Assembly (NCBI RefSeq): GCF_022919155.1
Contig: NZ_CP095045.1
Coordinates: forward strand, 1,798,001 to 1,862,000
Direction of reading: 5' to 3'
Origin: Leucobacter allii
GTDB lineage: Bacteria > Actinomycetota > Actinomycetes > Actinomycetales > Microbacteriaceae
Length of the DNA: 64,000 nt
Below, in pieces: positions 38,898 to 47,922 of the stretch. A program made the position numbers and the translations under genes. How positions within the stretch are numbered: the stretch's first letter is position 1; every line of letters starts with the position of its first letter. Under the pieces are notes generated by a model, which worked only from the letters and a program-made list of their open reading frames with translations, had not been told where the DNA came from and did not search any database.

Positions 38898-39672
38898 CCC
38901 AGGGCAGCAGCACCGGGCGATAGCGGAAATAGCGCAACGGATTGGCGTACTCCCCCGCCACGCGCACGCCGAGATGCACGCAGTCCGCATCGCAGTGCCC
39001 GCTGGCGGCGACGATCCCGACCGTCTCGCCCGCGGAGACCGCATCGCCCGCGGCGAGCGCGCTGCGCACCGGCTCCAGCGACACCACCGTGTCACGGTCC
39101 ACCCGGAGGGAGAGGACCGGCCGGTCGACCACCACCCCGGAGAAGGAGACCGTTCCGGCGACCGGCGCCACGACGATCTCCCCGGGGTGCGCCGCCAGAT
39201 CGATGCCGCGATGCCCCGCGCCGTAGCGATGCGGCGGCGCCCGGTAGGGGCCGACGACGTCGAGCGCTCGGCCGAGCGGCGGTGTCCACCGCCGCTCGGG
39301 CGCCGCGGTGGAGGGACTCGACGGTCTCGCGAACGGGGTCGCCGGCGCCGCCCCCGCCACCCCGCCCGTCCGCGCCGCACCCGGAGACGGGTCCATCACC
39401 GGCATCGCGGCGGCGATCCCGGGCGCTGCCACGGCTTCAGACCCGGCGGCGACTCCGGACACGGCAGCGACTCCGGGCACGGCGACGGCCCCCAACGCAG
39501 CGACGACTCCCGCGCCGAGGACGGCGAGCAGCGGCAGCAGGCCGAGCGCGTGCAGGAATCGGGGCGGACCCCGCCGGGACGGATCATGCCGAGGGGCGCC
39601 CGACCGGGGCCGCGCAGCCGACGGCGGGGCGGGCCGGAGCGCGGGGCGCCGGGACGGGAACGATGGGAGCAT
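38890..39672 (-). CDS. M23 family peptidoglycan endopeptidase, membrane-anchored or secreted
   Basis: The 260-residue protein starts with a Pro/Arg-rich cytoplasmic stretch, then a hydrophobic segment (LLPLLAVLGAGVVAALGAVAV, about residues 40-60), an Ala/Pro linker and a C-terminal LytM domain. The domain shows the H-x-x-x-D metal motif in GAGHRGIDLAA and the HLG of CVHLGVRV, the usual second motif being H-x-H. The missing second His of HxH makes catalytic competence uncertain. M23 genes often lie beside rpsB in actinobacteria; here it is at the end of the yraN-xerC block, opposite strand. The start ATG is a best guess; a GTG 10 codons upstream is possible. Confidence 0.85.
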   Translation of the reverse strand: MLPSFPSRRPALRPAPPSAARPRSGAPRHDPSRRGPPRFLHALGLLPLLAVLGAGVVAALGAVAVPGVAAVSGVAAGSEAVAAPGIAAAMPVMDPSPGAARTGGVAGAAPATPFARPSSPSTAAPERRWTPPLGRALDVVGPYRAPPHRYGAGHRGIDLAAHPGEIVVAPVAGTVSFSGVVVDRPVLSLRVDRDTVVSLEPVRSALAAGDAVSAGETVGIVAASGHCDADCVHLGVRVAGEYANPLRYFRYRPVLLPWDG

Positions 39673-39791
39673 GCTCCGAGGCTCGCCCGCTCCGTCGCGC
39701 ACGGGAAGCGCCGGACGCCGATCCGTGGAGGACACGCCGCCGCCCCGCTCCGCACCGCGGCTGTGGACGGAGTGACGCGCGACCGCGCGAC

Positions 39792-40115
39792 CTATTCGTC
39801 GAGCGCGAGCTCCTGGGGCAGGGAGAACTCGCGAGCGGACAGCTCCTCGACGTTCACGTCCTTGAAGGTGAGCACGCGCACCGACTTCACGAAGCGGTTC
39901 GCCCGGTACACGTCCCACACCCAGACATCGGTCATCGCGAGTTCGAAGTAGAAATCGCTGCCCGCGTCCTGCCGCTTGAGGTCCACCTCGTTCGCGAGGT
40001 AGAAGCGCCGCTCGGTCTCGACGACGTAGCGGAACTGGCTGGCGATGTCGCGGTATTCGCGGAACAGCGACAGCTCGGCCTCGCGCTCGTAGTCGTCCAA
40101 CTCGTCTTCGTTCAT
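39792..40115 (-). CDS. DUF2469 family protein
   Basis: The 107-residue acidic protein matches the actinobacterial DUF2469 family. It begins with MNEDELDDYEREAELSLFREYRDIASQFRYVV-type sequence, here seen as FREYRDIASQFRYVVETERR, continues with FYFELAMTDVWVWDVYR and ends with VRVLTFKDVNVEEL. Function is unknown. The family is usually encoded near rnhB, yraN and comM, as here. A TAGGAT hexamer 7 bases before the ATG supports the start; a longer frame upstream lacks family similarity. Confidence 0.92.
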   Translation of the reverse strand: MNEDELDDYEREAELSLFREYRDIASQFRYVVETERRFYLANEVDLKRQDAGSDFYFELAMTDVWVWDVYRANRFVKSVRVLTFKDVNVEELSAREFSLPQELALDE

Positions 40116-40122
40116 CCCCACC

Positions 40123-40128
40123 ATCCTA
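40123..40128 (-). promoter_or_regulatory. -10 hexamer TAGGAT of DUF2469, leaderless geometry
   Basis: TAGGAT on the minus strand is followed by 7 bases and the ATG at 40115. It is divergent from the imuA promoter 50 bases away. Confidence 0.5.
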
Positions 40129-40177
40129 CGCCGTCCGGGCGCGGTGCTCCTCCCGCGCCCCGACACCCCGGGCCGGA

Positions 40178-40206
40178 TTGACTTATTCGAACAAATCTTC
40201 GAATAT
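40178..40206 (+). promoter_or_regulatory. imuA promoter, TTGACT-17-GAATAT
   Basis: TTGACT at 40178-40183 is followed by a 17-base spacer and GAATAT at 40201-40206. The ATG comes 6 bases later, so the SOS transcript is predicted to be leaderless. The LexA-type box fills the spacer. Confidence 0.65.
40187..40202. promoter_or_regulatory. LexA-type SOS box
   Basis: TCGAAC-AAAT-CTTCGA matches the Gram-positive SOS consensus TCGAAC-N4-GTTCGA at all but one position. A wider perfect inverted repeat, ATTCGAA with TTCGAAT, spans 40185-40204. It lies between the -35 and -10 of imuA, so bound LexA would block RNA polymerase. Confidence 0.8.
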
Positions 40207-40212
40207 GGCTGC

Positions 40213-40872
40213 ATGATCCTCCCCGCGACCGTCGCATCGCTGCAGCAGCGCATCTCCGAGATGCAGCCACTGCGGCTCGACGACCGCGCCATCCCCACGC
40301 CCGAAGGGCTCAGCCCGCTGTTCGCGGGCGGCTCCCTGCGCGCGGGGGCGAGCTACACGGTGCGGGGCTCTCAGCAGCTCGCTCTCGCGACGCTCGCCGC
40401 GGCATCGGCCGCCGGCTCGTGGTGCGGGGTCATCGGCTGCCCGACGTTCGGCGCCGAGGCGGCGGCGGCGCTCGGCATCGCCCTGGACCGGTGCGTCCTC
40501 ATCCCGGATCCGGGAGCGGACGGCATCGCCCTCGCCGGCGCCCTCAGCGAGGTGCTCACGATCGTGCTGCTGCGCCCGTCGGCTCCGCCCGCGCACGGCG
40601 CCGTCGAACGGCTCTCCGCCCGGCTCCGCGAGCACGGCTCCGCGCTCGTGGTGGCGGGCGAGTGGCCGCGCCCGGACGGCGCGCTGCGGATCACCGGCTC
40701 CCACTGGCACGGGCTCGACCGGGGGCACGGGCTCCTCGAGGAACGGGAGCTGACCGTGCAGTCGCGCGACCGCCGCGGCGTCCGCACCCATACCGTGCGC
40801 TTCGCCGGGGGCGCGCTCCGATCGGGCCCGGCCTCGGCGGGTGCCGCTATCAGCCGACTGGTGCCGCGATGA
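40213..40872 (+). CDS. imuA: ImuA-type mutasome protein
   Basis: ImuA proteins are RecA-like partners of ImuB and DnaE2 in damage-induced mutagenesis. The 219-residue protein shows a RecA-like layout with GASYTVRGSQQLALATLAAASAAG in the place of Walker A, but no G-x-x-x-x-G-K-[ST], so ATP binding is doubtful, as in actinobacterial imuA'. Identification rests mainly on the SOS box and on the coupled imuB and dnaE2 genes downstream. Its stop overlaps the imuB ATG (ATGA). Confidence 0.85.
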   Translation: MILPATVASLQQRISEMQPLRLDDRAIPTPEGLSPLFAGGSLRAGASYTVRGSQQLALATLAAASAAGSWCGVIGCPTFGAEAAAALGIALDRCVLIPDPGADGIALAGALSEVLTIVLLRPSAPPAHGAVERLSARLREHGSALVVAGEWPRPDGALRITGSHWHGLDRGHGLLEERELTVQSRDRRGVRTHTVRFAGGALRSGPASAGAAISRLVPR

Positions 40873-42617
40873 ACGCTGCGGCGGCGACGGGAGCAGCGGC
40901 AGCGGCGACGTCCGGGGGAACCACGTCATCCGGGGCGTCCGCGGGCGCGCCGGAGCGGGTGATGGTGTTCTGGGTGCCGGACTGGCCCGTGCACGCCCAT
41001 CTCCGCGACCAGGCGGAGGAGACCGCGAGCGCGGCGGCGCCCCTCCGGAGCGCCGCGCCCGCACAGCGCGGAGCCGCCGATCCGGTGCCGCCCGCGCGGG
41101 CCCCGGTGCCCCCGGTGCCGCCGCTCGCGCTCGTCGCGCAGCATCGCGTGACGGCCTGCTCCGCGAGCGCGCGCGCCGCGGGCGTCCGCGTCGGGCAGCG
41201 CGAACGCGACGCGCAGTCGACCCTCCCGGCGCTCGAGGTCCATCCGCACCGGCCCGAGGTCGACGCGCGCCGCTTCGCTCCGGTGCTCGCCGCCCTCGAG
41301 GAGCGCTTCCCCGGCATCGAACCGCGCCGGCCCGGGCTCTGCGCGCTCCGGGCCCGCGGCCCCGCCCGCTACTACGGAGGCGAGGAGTCCGCGGCGCGGA
41401 TCCTGCAGGCCATCGCCGCGGAGCTCGACCTCCCCGGGGCCCGGGTGGGCATCGCCGACGGCGTCTTCGCGGCGGAGCAGGCGGCTCGCGCCGCCGCGGA
41501 CGATCCGGGGGTCGGCGCTCCCGCCGAGGGGGTCAGGATCGTGCCCCCGCACGGCTCCGCGGCGTTCCTCGCGGAGCTCCCGGTGTCGCGCGCGAGCGAC
41601 GCCGGCTTCGCCGAGGTGCTCCACGGCCTCGGCATCCGCACGCTCGGCGCGCTCGCCGCGCTCCCCGAGGACGCCGTCAGGCAGCGCTTCGGCGCCGAGG
41701 GGATCGCGGCCCGTCGTCGCGCCTCGGCCGCCGGCCCGGTGCACGGCGCGGAACTGCGACCGCGGACGCCCGCCAGGGACTACGCCGTCGAGCTCGTCTG
41801 CGAACCGCCCATCGACGCCGAGGAGCAGCTCTCCTTCGCCTGCATGTCGCTCGCCGAGGCCTGCATCGGCGGCCTCGCCGAGAGCGGCCTCGTGTGCACC
41901 GCGCTGCGCATCGAACTCACCGACGACATCGGCGTGCGGCACGAGCGGGAGTGGGCGCACCCCCGGAGATTCTCGGCCGCGGATGCCGTGGGGCGCATCC
42001 GCTGGCAGGCGGCGGCGATCGCCCGCGACCCCGAGCGCGGCGGCGCGGGCATCGCCCGGGTGCGGATCGTGCCCGTGCACACCGACCGGGCGGCCGCGCA
42101 CGAACCCGGGCTGTGGAGCACCGAGCCGGACGATCGCGTGCACCACCACCTCTCGCGCACGCAGAGCCGCCTCGGCCACACCGCCGTCGGCACCGCGCAG
42201 CTCAGCGGCGGCCGCCTCCTCGTCGATCGGCAGCGCTTCGTCCCCTGGAGCATCGGCCGCACGCGGGCGCGTCGGGCGCGCGACTCGCCGGCGGCCCCCT
42301 GGCCGGGCGCGATCCCCGGTCCGGCGCCCAGCACGGTCTTCCCCCGCCCCCTGCCCGCCGCGTTGCACGCCGCGGACGGCGCCCCCGTCGGCATCGACGC
42401 GGACGAGCTGCTCACGGCGGATCCGGCGTGGCTCGGCGTGGCCGGCGCCCGGATCGACTCCCCGGTGCAGCACTGGTCCCGGCCGTGGACGATCCGGGAG
42501 CGCTGGTGGGAGGGCGCCCCCGAGCGCTTCCGCCTGCAGCTGCAACTCGCCGACGGCGACGCCTGGCTCCTCATCCGCACGGCGGACGCCTGGCTCGCCG
42601 AAGGACGCTACGACTGA
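40869..42617 (+). CDS. imuB: ImuB, catalytically inactive Y-family polymerase paralogue
   Basis: ImuB tethers DnaE2 to the sliding clamp. The 582-residue protein has the Y-family fold (VFWVPDWPVHA at the start, ARYYGGEESAARILQ, GIADGVFAAEQAA, GIRTLGALAALPEDAVRQRFG), but the DxD and SxDE catalytic acids are absent (WVPDWPV only). The C-terminal region with GPWRTSGEWW-like sequence appears as WSRPWTIRERWW. A Pro/Ala-rich insert lies near residues 55-80. Overlap with imuA indicates coupled translation. Confidence 0.93.
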   Translation: MNAAAATGAAAAATSGGTTSSGASAGAPERVMVFWVPDWPVHAHLRDQAEETASAAAPLRSAAPAQRGAADPVPPARAPVPPVPPLALVAQHRVTACSASARAAGVRVGQRERDAQSTLPALEVHPHRPEVDARRFAPVLAALEERFPGIEPRRPGLCALRARGPARYYGGEESAARILQAIAAELDLPGARVGIADGVFAAEQAARAAADDPGVGAPAEGVRIVPPHGSAAFLAELPVSRASDAGFAEVLHGLGIRTLGALAALPEDAVRQRFGAEGIAARRRASAAGPVHGAELRPRTPARDYAVELVCEPPIDAEEQLSFACMSLAEACIGGLAESGLVCTALRIELTDDIGVRHEREWAHPRRFSAADAVGRIRWQAAAIARDPERGGAGIARVRIVPVHTDRAAAHEPGLWSTEPDDRVHHHLSRTQSRLGHTAVGTAQLSGGRLLVDRQRFVPWSIGRTRARRARDSPAAPWPGAIPGPAPSTVFPRPLPAALHAADGAPVGIDADELLTADPAWLGVAGARIDSPVQHWSRPWTIRERWWEGAPERFRLQLQLADGDAWLLIRTADAWLAEGRYD

Positions 42618-42681
42618 CGGGCGCATCCGGAGCTCGGAGACCCTCTCCCGCACCCGCGATCCCACGGAACGGAGGACGCAT

Positions 42682-45600
42682 ATGAGATGGACCAACCCCC
42701 CGCTGCCCTGGCGGGAGTTCGAGCGGAAGCTCTCGGCGCCCCCGGCCCCGAGCGCGATCCCGGGTTCGAGCCCGAGCACGACCCCGAGCCCGCCGCGGGC
42801 GGCCGCCGAGCCCGCACCGCGGCCGCCCGCACCCCGGGACCGCATCGCGGAGGCCCGGAAGGCCGTGCCGTACGCGGAGCTCCACGTGCACTCGCACTTC
42901 AGCTTCCTCGACGGAGCCTCCTCCCCCGACGCGCTCTACACCGAGGCCGCCGAGCTCGGACTCGCCGGGATCGCGCTCACCGACCACGACGGCTTCTACG
43001 GGGCCGCCGCCTTCGCCGCCGCGGCCGACGCGGCAGCCGAAACCGCGGCAGCCGAAGCCGCGGATAGGGCTGCTGCCTCGGCTGGAGAGGCCGAAGCCGC
43101 AGCAGCCGATGCCGCGGACGCCTCCCGAACCGCGGCCGCCGCACTCCCGCTCACCGTCTACGGCGCCGAGCTCTCCCTCGGGCTCGACGCCCCGCAGCTC
43201 GGCGTCGCCGACCCTGCGGGCACCCATCTGCTCGCGCTCGCCCGCGGCCCCGCCGGATACCACCGGCTCTCGGGAGCGATCACGGAGGCGCAGCTCGCCG
43301 GCGGCGAGAAGGGCCGCCCCGTCTACGACCTCGAGGCGCTCGCCGGCGCCGCCGACGGCTCCTGGGCGATCCTCACCGGCTGCCGCAAGGGCGCCGTCCG
43401 CCGCGCTCTCGCCCGAGCCTCCACCCGGGAGGCCGGGGAGACCGCGGCGCTCGCGGAGCTCGACCGCCTCATCGCGCTCTTCGGGCGGGAGAACGTCCAC
43501 GTCGAGCTGACCCACCACGGCCACCCGGGCGACGACCCGATGAACGACCGCCTCCTCGCGCTCGCGGCGGCCCGCGGACTCCCCGCCGTCGCGACCGGCA
43601 ACGTCCACTACGCGACCGCCGCGCAGGCCCCCCTCGCGGAGTCGATGGCGGCGGTGCGCGCCAGACGCAGCCTCGACGAGCTCGACCCCCACCTGCCCGC
43701 GAGCGGCGCCGCCCACCTGCGCAGCGGCGCCGCCATGCTCCGCAGGTTCGCCCGCACCCCCGACGCGATCGCCCGCACCGTGCCGCTCGCCGAGGAGCTC
43801 GCCTTCCCGCTGCGGGCCGCCCGCCCCCGGCTCCCGAAGCTCGACGTGCCCGCGGGGCACACGCAGATGAGCTGGCTGCGGCGGCTCGTGGAGGAGGGCG
43901 CCGCGGCGCGCTACGGCGCCGCTCTGAGCGATCGCCACCGCGATCGCCTCCGCCGCGAGCTCGCGGTCATCGAGCGCAAGGACTTCCCCGGATACTTCCT
44001 CATCGTCCACGACCTCGTCCGGGAGGCCCGCGAGCGCCGCATCCTCTGCCAGGGGCGCGGCTCCGCCGCGAACTCCGCGGTGTGCTACGCGCTGCGCATC
44101 ACCGAGGTCGACTCCGTCTTCTACGATCTCCCCTTCGAGCGCTTCCTGTCGAGCCTGCGCGACGAGGAGCCCGACATCGACGTCGACTTCGACTCCGAAC
44201 GGCGCGAGGAGATCATCCAGTACGTCTACGACGCCTACGGCCGCAGGAACGCCGCGCAGGTGGCGAACGTCATCAGCTACCGGCCGAAAGCCGCGATCCG
44301 GGATGCGGCGAAGGCCCTCGGCTACAGCCCCGGGCAGCAGCGGGCGTGGACGCGCGGGCTGGAGCGCTCCTCGCGCATCGACGCGGAGGACGCCGAGCAC
44401 CCGATCCCGATGCCCGTGCGCCGGCTCGCGCACCAGTTCCTCAAGGCCCCCAGGCACCTCGGCATCCACTCCGGCGGCATGGTGCTCACCGAGCGCCCCG
44501 TCGGAGAGGTCTGCCCCATCGAGCACGCCCGCATGGACCGCCGCACCGTGCTGCAGTGGGACAAGGACTCCTGCGAGACCATGGGGCTCGTCAAGTTCGA
44601 CCTGCTCGGCCTCGGCATGCTCAGCGCGCTGCAGAAGACGATGGATCTCGTCGCCGCCGCGACGGGCGAGCGCTGGACCCTCGACACCGTGCCGAAGGAG
44701 GAGGCCGGCGTCTACGACATGCTCTGCCGGGCCGACGCGGTCGGCGTCTTCCAGGTGGAGAGCCGCGCGCAGCTGAACACGCTGCCGCGGCTGCTCCCGC
44801 GCGAGTTCTACGACCTCGTCATCGAGATCGCGCTGATCCGCCCCGGCCCCATCCAGGGCGGCGCCGTGCACCCGTACCTGCGCCGCAAGAGCGGCGCGGA
44901 TCCCGTGAGCTACCCGCACCCCAAGCTCGAGCCCGTGCTGGAGCGCACGCTCGGGGTGCCGCTCTTCCAGGAGCAGCTGATGCAGATGGCGGTCGCGGTC
45001 GGCAATTGCAGCGCCGAGGACGCCGATCTCCTCCGCCGGGCGATGGGGTCCAAGCGCGGCCAGGAGCGCATCGGCCGCCTCAAGGACAAGATGTTCGCGG
45101 GAATGGCGGCGAACGGCATCACCGGCGATGAGGCCGCGCACCTCTACGGGCAGATCGAGGCCTTCGCGAGCTTCGGCTTCGCCGAGAGCCATTCGATCAG
45201 CTTCGCACTGCTCGTCTACGTCAGCTCGTGGTTCAAGCTCCACTACCCCGCGGCGTTCCTCGCGGGCCTGCTGCGCTCCCAGCCGATGGGCTTCTACTCC
45301 TCGCGCTCCCTCGTCGAGGACGCCCGCAGGCACGGCGTGGAGGTGCGCCCCGTCGACGTGCAACGCTCGGGAGCGGAGAGCGGACTCGAAGCGCTCGCCG
45401 AACCGACCGCGACGAATTCCGGCGGCGCGGATTCCGGCGGCGCTTCGGATCCCCGCCCGGCGGGGCGCGGCGCCGCGGGCGGCCCTCCCCCCATCGCGGC
45501 CGCCACGGGCCTCGCATCCTGCCGCGCGGATCCGCAGCCCCCGGTGGGCCCCTTCGACGCCGATGCGCCGGACACGAGCGGCCGGCATCGCCGGGATGGC

Positions 45601-46305
45601 GCCCTCGCGGTCCGACTCGGCCTCACGGAGGTGCGCGGCATCGAGCGCGCCGTCGCCGAGCGCATCGTAGCCGCCCGCGCGGACGGCCCCTTCGCCGACC
45701 TCGCCGACCTCGCCCGCCGCGCGGACCTCGATCGACCGCGGCTCGAGGCGCTCGCCTCCGCCGGGGCCTGCGCGGGCCTCGGGATCGACCGCAGGGAAGC
45801 GCTCTGGGCCGCCGGTCCCGCGGCCGACAACCGCGAGCGCTACCTCCCCGGCATCGCCGTGCACGTGCAGCCGCCGCTGCTGCCGCTGCTCAGCGACGCC
45901 GAGCAGACCGCGCTCGACCTCTGGACGACGGGGATCGCGACGGGCGCGCACCCCCTCGCGCTCCTGCGCGACGGCCTCGACGCGCGCGGCGTGGTGCGCT
46001 CGGACCGGGCGTTGCGCACCCGGTCCGGTGCGCTCGTGGAGGTCGCGGGGCTCGTCACGCACCGGCAGCGGCCCGGCACCGCGGGCGGCGTGACCTTCCT
46101 CACGCTGGAGGACGAGGCCGGCACCGTGAACGTCGTCACCTGGGCGAAGGTCTGGGCGCGGTACCGCAGGATCGCGCACGGCGCCCCCGCGCTGATCGTC
46201 CGCGGCGTCCTCGAGCGCTCGCCCGAAGGGGTGCTGAACGTGATCGCCGAGTCCTTCGCGGAGCTCGCGGCCCCGGCGGGCGTCTCCTCCCGCGATTTCC
46301 GATGA
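42682..46305 (+). CDS. dnaE2: Error-prone DNA polymerase III alpha subunit DnaE2
   Basis: DnaE2 carries out mutagenic synthesis over lesions. The 1207-residue protein has a PHP domain (YAELHVHSHFSFLDGASSP, near residue 64), the catalytic PDIDVDFDSERR, GRGSAANSAVCYALRIT, HLGIHSGGMVLTERP, KFDLLGLGMLSALQ and the C-terminal OB-fold (VTFLTLEDEAGTVNVVTW). An Ala-rich insert (residues 111-154) sits inside the PHP domain and a Gly/Pro-rich one near 890-973. CGGAGGA lies 6-7 bases before the ATG. It ends the SOS cassette. Confidence 0.96.
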   Translation: MRWTNPPLPWREFERKLSAPPAPSAIPGSSPSTTPSPPRAAAEPAPRPPAPRDRIAEARKAVPYAELHVHSHFSFLDGASSPDALYTEAAELGLAGIALTDHDGFYGAAAFAAAADAAAETAAAEAADRAAASAGEAEAAAADAADASRTAAAALPLTVYGAELSLGLDAPQLGVADPAGTHLLALARGPAGYHRLSGAITEAQLAGGEKGRPVYDLEALAGAADGSWAILTGCRKGAVRRALARASTREAGETAALAELDRLIALFGRENVHVELTHHGHPGDDPMNDRLLALAAARGLPAVATGNVHYATAAQAPLAESMAAVRARRSLDELDPHLPASGAAHLRSGAAMLRRFARTPDAIARTVPLAEELAFPLRAARPRLPKLDVPAGHTQMSWLRRLVEEGAAARYGAALSDRHRDRLRRELAVIERKDFPGYFLIVHDLVREARERRILCQGRGSAANSAVCYALRITEVDSVFYDLPFERFLSSLRDEEPDIDVDFDSERREEIIQYVYDAYGRRNAAQVANVISYRPKAAIRDAAKALGYSPGQQRAWTRGLERSSRIDAEDAEHPIPMPVRRLAHQFLKAPRHLGIHSGGMVLTERPVGEVCPIEHARMDRRTVLQWDKDSCETMGLVKFDLLGLGMLSALQKTMDLVAAATGERWTLDTVPKEEAGVYDMLCRADAVGVFQVESRAQLNTLPRLLPREFYDLVIEIALIRPGPIQGGAVHPYLRRKSGADPVSYPHPKLEPVLERTLGVPLFQEQLMQMAVAVGNCSAEDADLLRRAMGSKRGQERIGRLKDKMFAGMAANGITGDEAAHLYGQIEAFASFGFAESHSISFALLVYVSSWFKLHYPAAFLAGLLRSQPMGFYSSRSLVEDARRHGVEVRPVDVQRSGAESGLEALAEPTATNSGGADSGGASDPRPAGRGAAGGPPPIAAATGLASCRADPQPPVGPFDADAPDTSGRHRRDGALAVRLGLTEVRGIERAVAERIVAARADGPFADLADLARRADLDRPRLEALASAGACAGLGIDRREALWAAGPAADNRERYLPGIAVHVQPPLLPLLSDAEQTALDLWTTGIATGAHPLALLRDGLDARGVVRSDRALRTRSGALVEVAGLVTHRQRPGTAGGVTFLTLEDEAGTVNVVTWAKVWARYRRIAHGAPALIVRGVLERSPEGVLNVIAESFAELAAPAGVSSRDFR

Positions 46306-46452
46306 GGCGGCGGGGCCGCGGGACGCGAGGCGTCCGCAGAGGCGCGGACCGCGGGGCCGCGGGACGCCGCCCGAGCACAGCCCGCCACCGGAGCACAGCC
46401 CGCGACCGGGGCACGGACCGCGACCGGAGGGGCCGGCCGCGGTCCGCCGCGC
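46306..46452. repeat. Repetitive convergent intergenic DNA with possible terminator
   Basis: GGGGCCGCGGGACGC occurs twice with small changes, followed by repeats of ACCGG-(A/G)-GCACAGCCCGC type. A hairpin at 46415-46445 pairs GGACCGCG with CGCGGTCC and inner CCGG with CCGG. It separates convergent dnaE2 and the aldehyde dehydrogenase gene and may stop transcription both ways. Confidence 0.5.
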
Positions 46453-47922
46453 TCAGGCCGTGCGCCGCCGGATCCGGATATGGCGCTGCTGCATCATCCC
46501 CTCCAGCCCCTCGGTGCCGAGCTCGCGCCCGAAGCCCGACATCTTCCACCCGCCGAAGGGGGCCTGGAGCTCCGACACGTCGTTGACGTTCACGCCGACG
46601 CCGCCGGCGTGGATGCGCTCGGCGACGCCCCAGGCGCGATCCAGATCGTCGCCGAACACGTACGCCGCGAGCCCGTAGTCGCCGCGGTTGGCGATCGCCG
46701 CCACGTCGTCGTCGGCGCCGAACCGGTGCACGGCGACGAGGGGGCCGAAGGTCTCCTCGCGCATGACGAGCGCGTCCGCGGGAACGCGGTCGAGCACCGT
46801 CGGCTCGAAGAACATCTCCGCGCGCAGCCCCGCGGCGAGCTCGGGCGCACGGCCCCCCGCGCGCAGCGCGGCGCCCGCCGCGACCGCCTCGTCGATGTGC
46901 CGCCGGGATTTCTCGATCACCGCGGCGGTGGTGACCGGACCGCCGGTGATGCCTGGCTCGACGCCGTGACCCAGCCGGATCGCGCGCGCCTCGGCTGCGA
47001 CCGCCTCGACGAAGTCGTCGGCGATGCGGTCGGCCACGAGGATCCGGTTGACCGCGATGCAGATCTGACCCGCGTTGGAGAACGAGCGGCGCGCGGCGGC
47101 TGCCGCGGCCTCCGCGATATCGGCGTCGTCGAGCACGATGAACGGGGAGTGCCCCCCGAGTTCGAGCGTGACCCGCTTCATCGACGCTGCGGCGGAGCGC
47201 ATGATCGCCTGCCCGGTCGCCGTCGACGCCGTCGCGGTGATGGCATCGATATCGGGATGCTCCGACAGGCGCGATCCCGCGGCGAGCGCCCCGGGAAGAT
47301 CCGACAGCACCCCCTCAGGCAGCCCCGCGTCGAGGAAGCACTGCACGAAGGCGGCGACGGCGAGCGGCGTCTCGACCGGCGGCTTCACGATGACCGCGTT
47401 GCCCGCGGCGAGCGCCGGCCCCACCTTCCAGGCGTACAGATCGACCGGGTAGTTCCACGGCACGATCGCCGCGACCACGCCGAGGGGCTCCCAGGTGACG
47501 AGGGAGCGGATGTCCCGGCGCGCGGTCGGGCGGATCGACCCGGATACGCGTCGGCCCTGCTCGGCGTAGTAGCGGATCACCTGCGCGCCGAAGGAGATCT
47601 CCTTCACGCTGTCGGCCACGGTCTTGCCCTGCTCGCGGGTGAGCAGTTCGGCCATGGCGGGGGTCCGCTCGTCGACGAGCGCCGCGGCGCGCAGCAGCAC
47701 GTCGCAGCGCTCATCGGCCGTGAGCGCGCTCCAGCGGGAGAAGCCCGCCCGGGCCGCGATCACCGCGCGATCGACGTCCGCGGCCCCGGCGACGGCGCTC
47801 GTGCCGACGAGCTCGCCCGTCGCCGGGTCGCGCACCTCGACGGTCGCGCCGTCCGCCGCATCGACCCAGGCGCCGCCGATGCAGAGCCCGCGCTCCGTGC
47901 GCATCGCCATCTCCGCGGTCAC
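46453..47922 (-). CDS. Aldehyde dehydrogenase (NAD(P)+), last gene of the nucleoside-type operon
   Basis: The 489-residue enzyme oxidises an aldehyde to a carboxylate. It has the NAD-binding PWNYPVDLYAWKVGPALAAGNAVIVKP region, general base Glu in TLELGGHSPFIV, the nucleophile Cys in NAGQICIAVNRILV and EETFGPLVAV near the end. The GTG start overlaps the stop of the SIS gene by 4 bases, so the two are coupled. The aldehyde is unknown; the operon suggests a sugar-derived or base-derived intermediate. Confidence 0.92.
   Translation of the reverse strand: MTAEMAMRTERGLCIGGAWVDAADGATVEVRDPATGELVGTSAVAGAADVDRAVIAARAGFSRWSALTADERCDVLLRAAALVDERTPAMAELLTREQGKTVADSVKEISFGAQVIRYYAEQGRRVSGSIRPTARRDIRSLVTWEPLGVVAAIVPWNYPVDLYAWKVGPALAAGNAVIVKPPVETPLAVAAFVQCFLDAGLPEGVLSDLPGALAAGSRLSEHPDIDAITATASTATGQAIMRSAAASMKRVTLELGGHSPFIVLDDADIAEAAAAAARRSFSNAGQICIAVNRILVADRIADDFVEAVAAEARAIRLGHGVEPGITGGPVTTAAVIEKSRRHIDEAVAAGAALRAGGRAPELAAGLRAEMFFEPTVLDRVPADALVMREETFGPLVAVHRFGADDDVAAIANRGDYGLAAYVFGDDLDRAWGVAERIHAGGVGVNVNDVSELQAPFGGWKMSGFGRELGTEGLEGMMQQRHIRIRRRTA

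Noticed and set aside
40869..42617. ImuB as a second active DNA polymerase IV
   Set aside because: The catalytic acids of Y-family polymerases are absent, and it lies between imuA and dnaE2.
42571..46179. A 1202-codon open frame antisense to dnaE2
   Set aside because: Composition is Arg/Gly/Val/Asp-rich with no recognisable domain, while the plus strand encodes an intact DnaE2.
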